Shown piece by piece: positions 40,179 to 49,486 of a stretch of DNA of 64,000 nt. The stretch covers positions 571,869 through 635,868 of the forward strand of contig NZ_JABWSY010000001.1 in the NCBI RefSeq assembly GCF_013396335.1. Reading direction: 5' to 3'. The stretch is from Bacillus sp. EB106-08-02-XG196. Its GTDB lineage: Bacteria > Bacillota > Bacilli > Bacillales > Cytobacillaceae. Under the pieces are notes generated by a model that worked only from the letters and a program-made list of their open reading frames with translations, did no database searches and was not told where the DNA came from. The position numbers and the translations under genes are program-made. Within the stretch, counting starts at the first letter, position 1; each line of letters starts with the position of its first letter.

Positions 40179-41510
40179 TTAAGCTTGATTACTTTTGTTC
40201 TTCATTAATTGGTCATAAAGCGGACTGCCTTTTACTGCCTTACCCGTTAAACTTAAGACAAATTCACTGAACATCGTATTTGCCCATGCAAACCAGTCTC
40301 TTGTAAATTCTTCAGGGCAATCGGCATTAAAGCCTTCGTGCATAAAATTGGTAGCGCCGTCTGTTTGATTAAAATAAGCTAAAATTTCTTGCTTTTCTGC
40401 TTCACTCGTTGTAGTCATTCCTTGGATGGCCAGCGCGATATGCCAAATATAATGATCCGGAGTGTGCGGACTTCCAATTCCATTTGCATATTTTCCTTCG
40501 TAATAATATGGATTATCCCTGCTCAGAAGGAAGGAACGTGTGTTTAAATAAGCGGAATCATCATATGGAAGATAGCCTAAGTACGGTGCAGCAAGCAAAC
40601 TCGGAACATTGGCGTCATCCATTAAATTCACGCGCCCTTCTCCATCCGTTTCGTATACATACATATCTCCATGAATAGGGTGGTCCAGCTTAGCGTATTG
40701 TTCAATACCCTTTTGTATTTCTTCTTGAAGCTTCAAGCATTCTTCCTTTAATTCTGTATCGTGAAGGATTTCCTCACACATTTGTGCTGCATACCCTAAG
40801 ACAACCACAGCAAACATATTAGCCGGGACCAGATAGCCATAGGTGCAAGCATCGTCACTTGGACGGAAGGCACTCCAGGTCATACCTGTCGGAACAACTC
40901 GTCCGCCCTTGCCCTCACGAGTTAACGTATCTGACTGGCGGCAATCCGTACGAAGAAACCGATAAGAAGATTGATTTTCATGATCCTGCTCCGTCCTCCA
41001 TACATGAATAATCGTTTCCATCACCTGTTTGAACGTTTCCTTCAGATGGGAGGTACGTCCTGTCGATTTCCAAAACAGGTAGGCAAGCTGGATTGGATAG
41101 CACAAGGAATCAATTTCGTATTTCCGCTCCCAAATATGCGGAGTCATCTCAGTTAGATCATTCTGATGCCCTTTGCCATTAGCACTTTCGTTGAAGGCAT
41201 TGGCATAAGGGTCGTGCAGGATGAAAGCAAAATGCTGACGGATTACCCCTTCGAGAAAATCAGCCATTTCTTCATCTTCCTCCGCTGCCATTAAGTAAGG
41301 TCTTACCTGTGCGGCTGAATCTCTTAACCACATTGCCGGAATATCCCCAGTAATGACAAATGTTTTTCCATCTTCTTGTTTCTTCATTGTCGTCGTATAC
41401 GTATTGACAAAGCATTGCTCAAACATATGCTGTAACTTTTCATCTTCTGGGAAAAATTCTTTTACGTGCTGGATTAGCTTTTGCATGGATTCAGGAATTA
41501 CTGTCGTCAT
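40179..41510 (-). CDS. GH125 exo-alpha-1,6-mannosidase
   Basis: 443 aa from the ATG at 41508-41510, with AGGAG 8 bases upstream; a GTG three codons earlier lacks spacing. The hallmark FVITGDIPAMWLRDSAAQV (residues 51-69) contains the substrate-binding WLRDS of the family, followed by HIWERKYEIDSLCYP, FRPSDDACTYGYLVP near 214 and GIGSPHTPDHYIWHIAL near 350. GH125 enzymes are metal-independent inverting alpha-1,6-mannosidases that act on high-mannose N-glycan cores. No signal peptide. It ends 35 bases before the YesL gene and starts 11 bases behind GH38, so the three are tightly linked. Confidence 0.92.
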   Translation of the reverse strand: MTTVIPESMQKLIQHVKEFFPEDEKLQHMFEQCFVNTYTTTMKKQEDGKTFVITGDIPAMWLRDSAAQVRPYLMAAEEDEEMADFLEGVIRQHFAFILHDPYANAFNESANGKGHQNDLTEMTPHIWERKYEIDSLCYPIQLAYLFWKSTGRTSHLKETFKQVMETIIHVWRTEQDHENQSSYRFLRTDCRQSDTLTREGKGGRVVPTGMTWSAFRPSDDACTYGYLVPANMFAVVVLGYAAQMCEEILHDTELKEECLKLQEEIQKGIEQYAKLDHPIHGDMYVYETDGEGRVNLMDDANVPSLLAAPYLGYLPYDDSAYLNTRSFLLSRDNPYYYEGKYANGIGSPHTPDHYIWHIALAIQGMTTTSEAEKQEILAYFNQTDGATNFMHEGFNADCPEEFTRDWFAWANTMFSEFVLSLTGKAVKGSPLYDQLMKNKSNQA

Positions 41511-41521
41511 TTTACCCACTC

Positions 41522-44218
41522 CTATCTCTCTTTGTGAAAACCCAATGTGATAATTTCATATTTTCTTACTTTATATGAATCTTGGGTATCGTCTGTATTT
41601 TCTTCAAGGATGTTACTTTTATAGGCTTTAAAGTCTTGTTGGATTGCAGCCTTAAGATTTACCTCTTCTTGCGCTGGATTAAACCAGCGAATCATCACAT
41701 CATCGTGATCTTCCGCTACTCTCAAAGAAGTCCAAACAAGTCCATTTGATTCTGTTTTAACAAACTGATGTGTTTCCTGTAATTCACCTTCATGGACGCT
41801 TGTCTGAACAGCTAAAAGCGGCACTTTGTATTGATAGGCATCGACAAACGCCTGTGATTGGATGACATCCTTTTCATGCGGCAGCACTTGCCATTCCGCT
41901 GTTTGCAGTCCTAAGCATTGTGCTTCAGGTGTAGGGAAATAACCCCAGTCCCCGAGCTCTGCTGTCGAACGAAGCACGGTTACCGCAATGGTGCCATTCT
42001 CCGGGAGAATTTCATATTCTTGCAAACCATCCGTTGCTACGGTTAAGCCCCTCGCAGCATCCGCCAGGCTGGCAAACCGCTGCTGGTGATGACAAAAACT
42101 CGGATTTTCCCATTCCTTCTCCGGCGTATTCGGGCGGGTGACAATCTCGAAAATACTGTCAGCTTGATGTGTTTCCGTCTGTAACCCTGTTGGGAATAGA
42201 ATCCGCAGCCGGTGATCGGTTGCTTGGTTGTTAATCGTCAGCTTAAATGCCGGACCCTTCATTCCCTTTTCAAGGGTAACAACTGTTTGCATCGTGATTG
42301 TTGTCATTTCGTCCGATCTTCCAGCTTCCCTTTCCTTATGCCAAATAAGTCGATTCCGTTCTATCGCTAAGCGATCGTCCGCAGAAACGGGAATGGATAA
42401 CGTGTGAGTAAACTCTAGGACAGTTCTGAGTGAGTTTCTTTCTAGGAAGTTAAATTCCACGGGTACACCCTTTGTCGTAATAGCAGCATGTCCCTTTGCT
42501 TCCTTGTACATATATTCGTTGCCAATATCCCCAGTGTCTTCGTAAATTCCAAGACGACAGAATGACACACCGGTATCTTTATGCATTAAATCATAGCTGC
42601 CATCTTCATGAAACTGTAGATGAACAGAATCATTTTCCATTTCAATCCGTGTTTCTGAAGATTGCCCCTTCTTCTCTGCCACTTGTCCACCTGGTACAAG
42701 GTAGAATGTTCTATACCCAAACGAAGGGATTTCCTCTGCGAAAAATGAAAGCTTGGCACGTTTAGCAAAAAACGGCTGACGAAATTTATCATCTGGTAAG
42801 TCGTAACCAAATTCGACTGCTGGATCTTCAAGCTGATATTCTAGCTCTCTGCCCTTACCATCAACCAGTTTGTATCCTGCCAATGGTTTATCCTGCAAAT
42901 AAACCGGAATTTCTTCAAAGTGCATTTGTGAAAAATACACTTTTTCTAAATCGACTATTTTGGAAACAACTTCATTTTTCTCCCATCCGGTCGTATTCAG
43001 GACAACGAGTGGAATACCTCCTTCAGGTGTCTGTGAAGTATCAACTTTTTGTGCAAGTGCTGCTGCGTTTTCCTCGACAAATACCTCTCCCATTTGCGCT
43101 ACACTTTCAAAACGAGTAACCATTTCACGATGAACTTCATCGACACTACAGCCGCAAATACTGTCATGCGGATGGTTCTTCATCAGTGATTTCCACATAA
43201 AGCGGATGTATTCCCGCGGATAGGCGCCACCTGCTAGAGCCATCATGGCTGCTAATGGCTCAGCGTTCTTTTCCAAAAGAGTTTGACAATGATGATTCAT
43301 TTGCTTCAAATAAATACGGCTTGATGCAGTATTTACAAGCGTGGACCATCCATCTGTCCGCTGATTGCGCAATTCCCCTTCAATTACCTGCAGCTGCTCA
43401 GGCAGTGCCTGCTTTAACGCTTCCGTATACTCATCAAAACTAGAATGCTTAAACTGGTAATCTGGATATAGGGCAGATGCCGTTTCAATCGCCTGTGGAA
43501 TCGTCTTTTGCAGCGGCTGATGATCACAGCCATTCATAAACAACAACTGATTGGTTGAGGCATATTTCTCTGCATCTTGGAGCTTCTTATCCCAGAACGC
43601 TTTCGCTTCCGTTTCATCCACCGGGATCTCATTCCCATTGGAATACCAATTAGCAAAAAGAATACCTAAAACACTTGAACCATCAGGTGATTTCCAAATC
43701 ATTTCAGAATAAGGTGATTCATAGTCAGGAACGTCTGATACCGTATTATTAAAGCCGGTTGGCTTCACTCCTCTGCCAAAGGCTGCCGTATCAATTCCCG
43801 CTTGCTTTAAAAGCTGAGGTGCCTGCCCGTAAATACCGAAAGTGTCCGGAAAATAACCTATTTTTGAAACATGTCCATAGGCTTTCGTATCATTCATACC
43901 CATCAGCAGGTTTCGAACATTTGCTTCGGAGCTTGTTAAAAACGCATCCTGCAGAACATACCAAGGACCGATATGAAGCTTTTTCTCGTCTATTAAATGC
44001 TTAACAATTTCCCGATTTTCCGGGTGAACGGCGAAATAATCCTCCAACAAAACCGTTTGGCCATCTAGATGAAAGGATTGAAAGCCGCTTCCTTCCCTTT
44101 TGAACTGTTCAATAAGATTATTCATAAGCTTTATGAAATAATAGCGGTGTTTCTCAAAAGGTAAGTACCATTCTCTGTCCCAATGAGAATGAGATATTAT
44201 ATGGGCCGTCTTGTTCAC
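41522..44218 (-). CDS. GH38 alpha-mannosidase (MngB/streptococcal type)
   Basis: 898 aa from a GTG at 44216-44218: AAAGGAG lies 9 bases upstream and the product then begins MNKTAHIISHSHWDREWYLP, as in the family. A longer frame to 44323 would include the ribosome site. Zinc ligands His10, His12 and Asp14; nucleophile Asp125 in IGYFPDTFGIYGQAPQLLK; a further zinc His in HDSICGCSVDEVHRE near 375. The C-terminal half is beta-rich. It hydrolyses alpha-1,3-type mannosides in related streptococcal enzymes (recall); 2-O-mannosylglycerate is an alternative for MngB-like members. No signal peptide. First gene of the hydrolase operon. Confidence 0.9.
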   Translation of the reverse strand: MNKTAHIISHSHWDREWYLPFEKHRYYFIKLMNNLIEQFKREGSGFQSFHLDGQTVLLEDYFAVHPENREIVKHLIDEKKLHIGPWYVLQDAFLTSSEANVRNLLMGMNDTKAYGHVSKIGYFPDTFGIYGQAPQLLKQAGIDTAAFGRGVKPTGFNNTVSDVPDYESPYSEMIWKSPDGSSVLGILFANWYSNGNEIPVDETEAKAFWDKKLQDAEKYASTNQLLFMNGCDHQPLQKTIPQAIETASALYPDYQFKHSSFDEYTEALKQALPEQLQVIEGELRNQRTDGWSTLVNTASSRIYLKQMNHHCQTLLEKNAEPLAAMMALAGGAYPREYIRFMWKSLMKNHPHDSICGCSVDEVHREMVTRFESVAQMGEVFVEENAAALAQKVDTSQTPEGGIPLVVLNTTGWEKNEVVSKIVDLEKVYFSQMHFEEIPVYLQDKPLAGYKLVDGKGRELEYQLEDPAVEFGYDLPDDKFRQPFFAKRAKLSFFAEEIPSFGYRTFYLVPGGQVAEKKGQSSETRIEMENDSVHLQFHEDGSYDLMHKDTGVSFCRLGIYEDTGDIGNEYMYKEAKGHAAITTKGVPVEFNFLERNSLRTVLEFTHTLSIPVSADDRLAIERNRLIWHKEREAGRSDEMTTITMQTVVTLEKGMKGPAFKLTINNQATDHRLRILFPTGLQTETHQADSIFEIVTRPNTPEKEWENPSFCHHQQRFASLADAARGLTVATDGLQEYEILPENGTIAVTVLRSTAELGDWGYFPTPEAQCLGLQTAEWQVLPHEKDVIQSQAFVDAYQYKVPLLAVQTSVHEGELQETHQFVKTESNGLVWTSLRVAEDHDDVMIRWFNPAQEEVNLKAAIQQDFKAYKSNILEENTDDTQDSYKVRKYEIITLGFHKER

Positions 44219-44250
44219 GAGACAACACTCCTTTAACATTTTATTAAACG

Positions 44251-44264
44251 CGAAAACGCTGTCA
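44251..44264 (+). promoter_or_regulatory. cre box before the mannosidase operon
   Basis: CGAAAACGCTGTCA matches TGWAARCGYTWNCW at 12 of 14 positions including the central CG. It lies 33 bases upstream of the GTG start, probably just downstream of the promoter, where bound CcpA would act as a roadblock. Confidence 0.5.
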
Positions 44265-44395
44265 TTATTGTAAAATAAAATACTTCTTGTACTTACAATA
44301 AGAAAACCAGACGCAAACAGCAATAGAATGACGGCAAGTCATAAAGTTATTACAGTCGATATAAAATTAATCCATAAAAATAAATGAACGATTAA

Positions 44396-44444
44396 AAAGG
44401 GCCCGTTTCCCACTGCATCGTTACAGTGAAAAACAGGGCCCTTT
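44396..44444 (-). terminator. Terminator behind the mannose PTS gene
   Basis: AAAGGGCCC (44396-44404) pairs with GGGCCCTTT (44436-44444), with an inner CACTG/CAGTG stem. A short T run follows on the minus strand. It separates manP from the mannosidase operon. Confidence 0.75.
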
Positions 44445-44501
44445 CGTGTCAGAAGTATGTGAGAATCAGTACTCTCGCTATAATTGCTCTCTTTTTTAAT
44501 C

Positions 44502-46445
44502 TTATTGAATTTCCCCAAGTAGGGTGAGTGCCTCTTCTTTAGATGTAACCTTTAGCAATTGCTCCCTAAAGCTGTCATCCATTAACTTTCGTGAAAGCAT
44601 TTGTAAAATCTTGAGATGAGCATCTCCTGCAGCTTTTTCAGGTACGGCAATCATGAAAATTAGTTTTGCATCGGTACCATCTAAGCTTTTCCAGTCTACA
44701 CCTTCACGTTTTATTCCAAAGGCAACCGTTGGTGTTTTAACAGCACTTGATTTACCATGAGGAATCGCAATATTCATCCCAAGTCCTGTAGAACTCTCAG
44801 ATTCACGTTTTAATATCGCTTGTTTATATGCTTCCTTAGAGCTTAAAGCACCGACGGAATCAAATTTTGCAATTAATTCATCGATAACCTCATCACGAGT
44901 AGCTCCTGTTAATTGTGTTTCAATTAATTCTAAATTTGTAATATCTGTCAACTTCGTTATTTCAGCAGCTTCTAACTTTTTAACATTCTCATCAAGAATT
45001 GGTACATTAGCTTCTAATTCTTTCCCCACACCTGCAGCAGCCACTTGGGCACCTTCCACATCTTTCTTCAATGCGATAACCATAATCGCCGTTACAACCA
45101 CACCCACAATGACAGCGACAAAGAACATGACCACATTATCAACCGCACCTAGTATAGCAACAATCGGACCTCCATGTGCCACTCTGTCACCAACACTTGA
45201 AAGCATGGCGATAACAGAACCAGCCATCGAACCAACTACGATACTTGGAATCACACGCAGCGGGTCTTGTGCAGCGAATGGAATCGCACCTTCTGTAATA
45301 CCGAATAATCCCATGGTGAAGGAAGCTTTTCCTGCTTCTCTCTCCGTTGGACGGAATTTACGTTTGTTAATGAATGTTGCAAGTCCAAGTCCAATAGGCG
45401 GAATACAGATCGCTACCGCAATCGGTCCCATAATTTCATAGTTACCTTCTGCAATCATCGCTGAGCCAAATAAGAATGCTACTTTGTTAAATGGACCACC
45501 CATATCAACGGCAATCATCGCACCAAGAATCATCGCTAATACGATCGAGCTGCCCCCCTGCATGCCAGCAAGCAAGCCAGTTAAGCTTTCAAAAACCTGT
45601 GCAACCGGAGCACCGATTACAAAAATAAATAATAAACCAACAATTACGGATGATAAAATTGGAATGAAGATTATTGGCATAACGGGTTGAACCGCTTTTG
45701 GTACTTTAATCTTCTTAATTGCTAAAGCTACATAACCTGCCAAGAAACCGGCAATAATCCCACCGATAAATCCGGCACCCGCTTCGCTTCCATAAAAACT
45801 GCCATTGGCTGCAATATAACCGCCGATCATACCTGGTACAAGTCCTGGACGGTCGGCAATACTAACTGCAATAAAACCTGCCAAGATTGGCACCATGAAC
45901 ATGAACGCTGTACCGCCAAGTTTTTCAATCTGTTTCCAAATAGAATCTTCTGGAATGACAATTCCACCCGGTGTCTGCTCGCCGCCAAGTGTTAACGCTA
46001 GGGCAATCAATAATCCACCTACGACAATGAACGGAACCATGTAAGAAACACCGCTCATTAAATGCTTATAAAAAGGATTTTCTTTTTGTTTACTTGTTTG
46101 CGCTCCGCCAGTTGCCGCTGCTTCTGGTTTATACACAGGTGCTGCACCGCTTTGAATCTGTTTAATCAATTCTTCTGGCTTGCGGATTCCGTCTTGAACA
46201 CCAGTTATGATTACTCTTTTACCGGCAAAGCGCTCTTTCGGAACGTCCTTATCCGCCGCAATGATAATGCCATCTGCTTCAGCAATATCTTGATCGGTTA
46301 ATGCATTTTCCACACCAATTGAACCTTGTGTTTCAACTTTTATCTCGACGCCCAACGCTTCGCCTGCTTTTTGTAAATTCTCAGCAGCCATATACGTATG
46401 AGCAATACCAACGGGACAAGCTGTTACAGCTAATATTTTACCCAT
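44502..46445 (-). CDS. manP: Mannose-type PTS permease, EIIBCA fusion
   Basis: 647 aa in the order IIB-IIC-IIA. IIB at 1-100 with VTACPVGIAHTYMAAE, Cys10 as phosphocysteine. IIC from about 125 to 470 with roughly ten membrane segments and FGITEGAIPFAAQDPLRVIPS. IIA from about 500 with MNIAIPHGKSS, the phospho-His. The domain order and length match Bacillus ManP rather than FruA-type IIABC. It imports and phosphorylates mannose, to mannose 6-phosphate if the call is right; fructose is the alternative. It lies downstream of manR. No manA isomerase gene follows. ATG start with AGGAGG upstream. Confidence 0.82.
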   Translation of the reverse strand: MGKILAVTACPVGIAHTYMAAENLQKAGEALGVEIKVETQGSIGVENALTDQDIAEADGIIIAADKDVPKERFAGKRVIITGVQDGIRKPEELIKQIQSGAAPVYKPEAAATGGAQTSKQKENPFYKHLMSGVSYMVPFIVVGGLLIALALTLGGEQTPGGIVIPEDSIWKQIEKLGGTAFMFMVPILAGFIAVSIADRPGLVPGMIGGYIAANGSFYGSEAGAGFIGGIIAGFLAGYVALAIKKIKVPKAVQPVMPIIFIPILSSVIVGLLFIFVIGAPVAQVFESLTGLLAGMQGGSSIVLAMILGAMIAVDMGGPFNKVAFLFGSAMIAEGNYEIMGPIAVAICIPPIGLGLATFINKRKFRPTEREAGKASFTMGLFGITEGAIPFAAQDPLRVIPSIVVGSMAGSVIAMLSSVGDRVAHGGPIVAILGAVDNVVMFFVAVIVGVVVTAIMVIALKKDVEGAQVAAAGVGKELEANVPILDENVKKLEAAEITKLTDITNLELIETQLTGATRDEVIDELIAKFDSVGALSSKEAYKQAILKRESESSTGLGMNIAIPHGKSSAVKTPTVAFGIKREGVDWKSLDGTDAKLIFMIAVPEKAAGDAHLKILQMLSRKLMDDSFREQLLKVTSKEEALTLLGEIQ

Positions 46446-46518
46446 GATGTTCCCTCCTGCTTTTCAAGTAATCGCTTACCTATATCGTACATCCACTTTT
46501 GCAGAGTTATATTTTTTC

Positions 46519-46543
46519 TTTTTACCGGAAGCTGCGGTAAAAA
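46519..46543 (-). promoter_or_regulatory. Hairpin/palindrome before manP, candidate ManR site
   Basis: TTTTTACC (46519-46526) faces GGTAAAAA (46536-46543) across 9 bases, about 75 bp upstream of the manP start. It could be a ManR binding palindrome or an RNA hairpin; sequence alone cannot tell. Confidence 0.35.
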
Positions 46544-46590
46544 CGGATTTTTGACCTGAAGGTTTAGGATTATCACTACATCTTGTCCCT

Positions 46591-46622
46591 AAAAAGAAAA
46601 AAGGACCACTTTAATGGTGGTC
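46591..46622 (-). terminator. Terminator overlapping the manR stop codon
   Basis: GACCAC (46604-46609) pairs with GTGGTC (46617-46622) and on the minus strand is followed by TTTTTTCTTTTT. It separates manR from the manP promoter region. Confidence 0.6.
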
Positions 46623-48540
46623 AGGTCTTTTCTAACACTTGTAAAAAATCCAAATAATCCTTTGAACCTGTTAACGCATGAACAACCAATGGTGACTCAC
46701 TAAGTGCTGCAATTTTCCCAATCACTCCACGAATATCTCCTTGATTTTCCTTTGAAATCGCGAGCATGAAAACAAGGGAAACACGCTCGTTCCCCCACTC
46801 TATCGGCTTTTTCAAAACAGCCGTGGCAATGATAGTCCTTTGAAGCATGGAAGGATCTCCGTGTGGAATGGCAATTCCCCCGCCGATGGCTGTAGCAGAT
46901 TTCCGCTCCCGATTAACAGCACTGTGTATAAATTCTTTACTTGCGTAACCTTGTTTAAAAAGCGCAGTTGCCAGCATTTCCACTACTTCATATCGGTGTT
47001 CTTTTTCCACATCAAAAAACATAAGATTTTCATTCAAAAATTGGGAAAACACATCTTTAATCTCCATATTCTTCTGTTTCAGCGTTTCCACAAACTGACT
47101 TAGTCTTTTCTTATCGTCCTGGCCAAAAAGAGGAGAAATCACAATCTGCTCCGCCTTTACTTTTTCAAGAGGAATGGTAGAAATAATGAAATCAACTGGA
47201 TGATCTCGTACATATTCCCTCACCCCTGCTTTGCCAATACAGGCGACAATATCAATATCCTGATAGCTCTGTCCAATTTTCGCTTCTAATAAATGTGACA
47301 TACCAATTCCCATATGACAAACAATTAGTGCTTTCTTCTTACTCTCCCTCTTCCCTTCCAACCGTTCCATGGAGGCTTGAAAGTGAAGAACAAGATAAGC
47401 TGCCTCGTCCTCAGGAATCTCTAAAAGATAGGTTTTCTTGATTTCATCGAGAGTTAGCATCACCATATTAAACATATAGGGATACATTTTCTTAATATTG
47501 GAGAGCAGTGGATTGGTAATCGGAAACCCAAATTTGATTCGATTGATGACAGAATGCATATGGACGGCTAGACCTTTCATTAATATGGAGTCAGCTTTAA
47601 AAGGGAATAATGTCAAAGTCTCCATTTTACTAATAAAAGTATGCAAAATACTTGCTAGCCCTTCATCATATTTCAAAACTTGCTCCGATCCCTCTTCCGT
47701 CCGTTTACCACTAATAATGTGCCAGGTAAAATAAACCCGCTCCACCTCTGGAAAGTGAATCCGAAATGATGACTCCAAGCTATCAAAAAGCCAGCTAGCA
47801 TACTGGAATTCCTTTTGTATTAAAGTTGTTTTCTTATCTGACTCCTGTACAAATACAGGCGCCCTCTGCCGGGTCCGCTTCATCATGATCAATGCATGAA
47901 CCATCAAACTCTCAAGCGCACCATCTGAAAAAGCAATACTAAATTTGTCCCGCATATCCTCAAGAGCTTTCCTCACGGTTGTTATCTCATAGGGTAAAAA
48001 TAAATCCAGCACCACATTTTTTTCATTTGCACCCTTAGGGATAAGCTCGGATAAATGAGCCAATGCATTGCGCTTTTTCAACTCTTGTCCTTGAATCACA
48101 TTTCCTAGCCGCTGCTTTGAAACGATTTCAAGTTCATAACGCTCAAGCCAATCCGAAATAATCTCTATATCTTTTTTAATAGCCGTTTTCGTAATATAGT
48201 AACAATCAGCCCAATGCTGTAAAGTAATCGCCTTATCACCAGTTAACAGTTGAAAGGCGATTTCAATCAGGCGCTCTTCATTTGTCTTCGGCTCGTCTGC
48301 AAAGAGACTTCGTAAAATTTCCGACCGTTCCTCTTCATCCATTTCAATCGATATTCCAAAACCAGGCTTGCGAGTGATCATGGCACTCGGGTAATCAACT
48401 AAAAAATCCTCCAGCACACCTAAATCATTACGTACGGTCTTCTCTGAACAATCCAACTGCTCCGCTAAACCCTTACTTTGCAATACCCCTTCATCATGAA
48501 GGAGCAATATTTTTAGTAATTCCTTTTGTCTATTATTCAT
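46621..48540 (-). CDS. manR: ManR-type PRD/EIIB/EIIA transcriptional activator
   Basis: 639 aa from the ATG at 48538-48540; the longer frame to 48675 would run through the terminator of the next gene. Order: N-terminal helix-turn-helix domains (RQKELLKILLLHDEG, CSEKTVRNDLGVLE), two PRD domains (about 180-400, with HALIMMKRTRQ and HMHSVINRIKFG), a Gat-type EIIB-like domain (CHMGIGMSHLLEAKI near 410), and an EIIA-like domain with GGIAIPHGDPS. Such activators are phosphorylated by HPr and by the cognate PTS and induce it when mannose is present. It lies directly upstream of manP in the same orientation, as in B. subtilis (recall). Confidence 0.85.
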   Translation of the reverse strand: MNNRQKELLKILLLHDEGVLQSKGLAEQLDCSEKTVRNDLGVLEDFLVDYPSAMITRKPGFGISIEMDEEERSEILRSLFADEPKTNEERLIEIAFQLLTGDKAITLQHWADCYYITKTAIKKDIEIISDWLERYELEIVSKQRLGNVIQGQELKKRNALAHLSELIPKGANEKNVVLDLFLPYEITTVRKALEDMRDKFSIAFSDGALESLMVHALIMMKRTRQRAPVFVQESDKKTTLIQKEFQYASWLFDSLESSFRIHFPEVERVYFTWHIISGKRTEEGSEQVLKYDEGLASILHTFISKMETLTLFPFKADSILMKGLAVHMHSVINRIKFGFPITNPLLSNIKKMYPYMFNMVMLTLDEIKKTYLLEIPEDEAAYLVLHFQASMERLEGKRESKKKALIVCHMGIGMSHLLEAKIGQSYQDIDIVACIGKAGVREYVRDHPVDFIISTIPLEKVKAEQIVISPLFGQDDKKRLSQFVETLKQKNMEIKDVFSQFLNENLMFFDVEKEHRYEVVEMLATALFKQGYASKEFIHSAVNRERKSATAIGGGIAIPHGDPSMLQRTIIATAVLKKPIEWGNERVSLVFMLAISKENQGDIRGVIGKIAALSESPLVVHALTGSKDYLDFLQVLEKT

Positions 48541-48633
48541 CCTGCACCTGCTCATACTCACAATATAGTAAAGTGTATAGTTATTGCAGCTACTTTTCAA
48601 ATCGGAAAGAAGCAGAAAGTTACCTCCAAAAGT

Positions 48634-48667
48634 AAAAAGACGATTCGAGGGGACAAATCGTCTTTTT
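48634..48667 (-). terminator. Terminator of the doxX-like gene (repeat-family hairpin)
   Basis: AAAAAGACGATT (48634-48645) pairs with AATCGTCTTTTT (48656-48667) around a loop containing CGAGGGGAC. Close relative of the hairpins at 10643-10676 and 58681-58713. Confidence 0.85.
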
Positions 48668-48678
48668 GTTACCACTAT

Positions 48679-49182
48679 TTACGCTGAAGCTTTTTCCTTA
48701 CTTTTTCCAAATTTTCTGTTGATGAATGGTACTACCCAGTAGTCTAGACCGTATTTACCTGCGTTGAAGCCTGCTGTTAAGATGATGAAGCCTAGGAAAA
48801 TGTCTGTTGGGTTATGAGATACGGTTCCTGCTAAGAAGAAAGAGAAGTTCATTACGAGACCAAAGAACATTGCTGCAGTTGTTAAACAACCTAACATAAG
48901 TCCTAAACCGATTAATGTTTCGCCCCAAGGAACGATGAAGTTGAAGATATCGATGTTCGGCAGTGCAAAGCTTTCTAAGAAGTTTACGTACCAGCCGTAA
49001 ACCATATTGCCATCTGGACCTTTAACGGGATTTGCTACCGCATTTTTCAAGTATCCTGAAGCATCGAAGCCGCCTGTAATTTTATGAAAACCAGCTGTGA
49101 ACCATGCATAGCCAAGGTATAAACGAATGATTGTTAGGATAGCTGCAGAAATCTTATTTTCTCTTAAAAACTTGTTAAACAT
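48679..49182 (-). CDS. DoxX/DoxD-family membrane protein
   Basis: 167 aa with four membrane segments. LTIIRLYLGYAWFTAGFHKITGGFDASGYLKNA at the N-terminus and FIVPWGETLIGLGLMLGCLTTAAMFFGLVMNFSFFLAGTVSHNP in the middle are classic for the family (related to the small subunit of archaeal thiosulfate:quinone oxidoreductase). The role in Bacillaceae is poorly known; links to redox balance have been proposed. Single gene with its own terminator; ATG start with AAGGCGG upstream. The 304-bp gap upstream holds its promoter region and the next gene's terminator, and I see no other gene there. Confidence 0.85.
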   Translation of the reverse strand: MFNKFLRENKISAAILTIIRLYLGYAWFTAGFHKITGGFDASGYLKNAVANPVKGPDGNMVYGWYVNFLESFALPNIDIFNFIVPWGETLIGLGLMLGCLTTAAMFFGLVMNFSFFLAGTVSHNPTDIFLGFIILTAGFNAGKYGLDYWVVPFINRKFGKSKEKASA

Positions 49183-49366
49183 AAGTCATTCCGCCTTTCA
49201 AAATTTATTTGTTCTTTATACTTACACTATATTGCTTTTGCGGTGTTAATAACATAGGCATAGTGACAAGTTCACAGTATGTTAAATATGTTATGACGGA
49301 AGTTTGAACAGTTCTAAATACAAGGAATCAATACAAATTTCTAATAAATTCCTCCTAAACATATGA

Positions 49367-49395
49367 AAAAAGGAAGGGAATCCCCCTTCCTTTTT
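49367..49395 (-). terminator. Terminator of the amino acid permease gene
   Basis: AAAAAGGAAGGG (49367-49378) pairs with CCCTTCCTTTTT (49384-49395) around a 5-base loop: a strong terminator about 90 bases behind the permease stop. Confidence 0.85.
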
Positions 49396-49486
49396 CTTAT
49401 GAAAATCCTGCGACTGTAAATAGGATTGCCAAGCCAACGATCGCATATTTTTGGAGATTTCTACATCCAAAAACATGGTTTTTTGT

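Noticed and set aside
44238..44265. ATGACA-16-TAAAAT as promoter of the mannosidase operon
   Set aside because: The predicted transcript would begin inside the ribosome site, leaving no usable leader; the promoter is probably further upstream.
44219..44323. Upstream extension of the GH38 gene to 44323
   Set aside because: The extension contains the ribosome site and cre box and does not look like the family N-terminus.
45109..45441. 110-codon plus-strand open frame inside manP
   Set aside because: Antisense shadow of a conserved membrane domain; no ribosome site, low-complexity composition, no recognisable motif.
49291..49476. 61-codon minus-strand open frame between doxX and the amino acid permease
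   Set aside because: It spans the permease terminator and has no ribosome site or recognisable motif.
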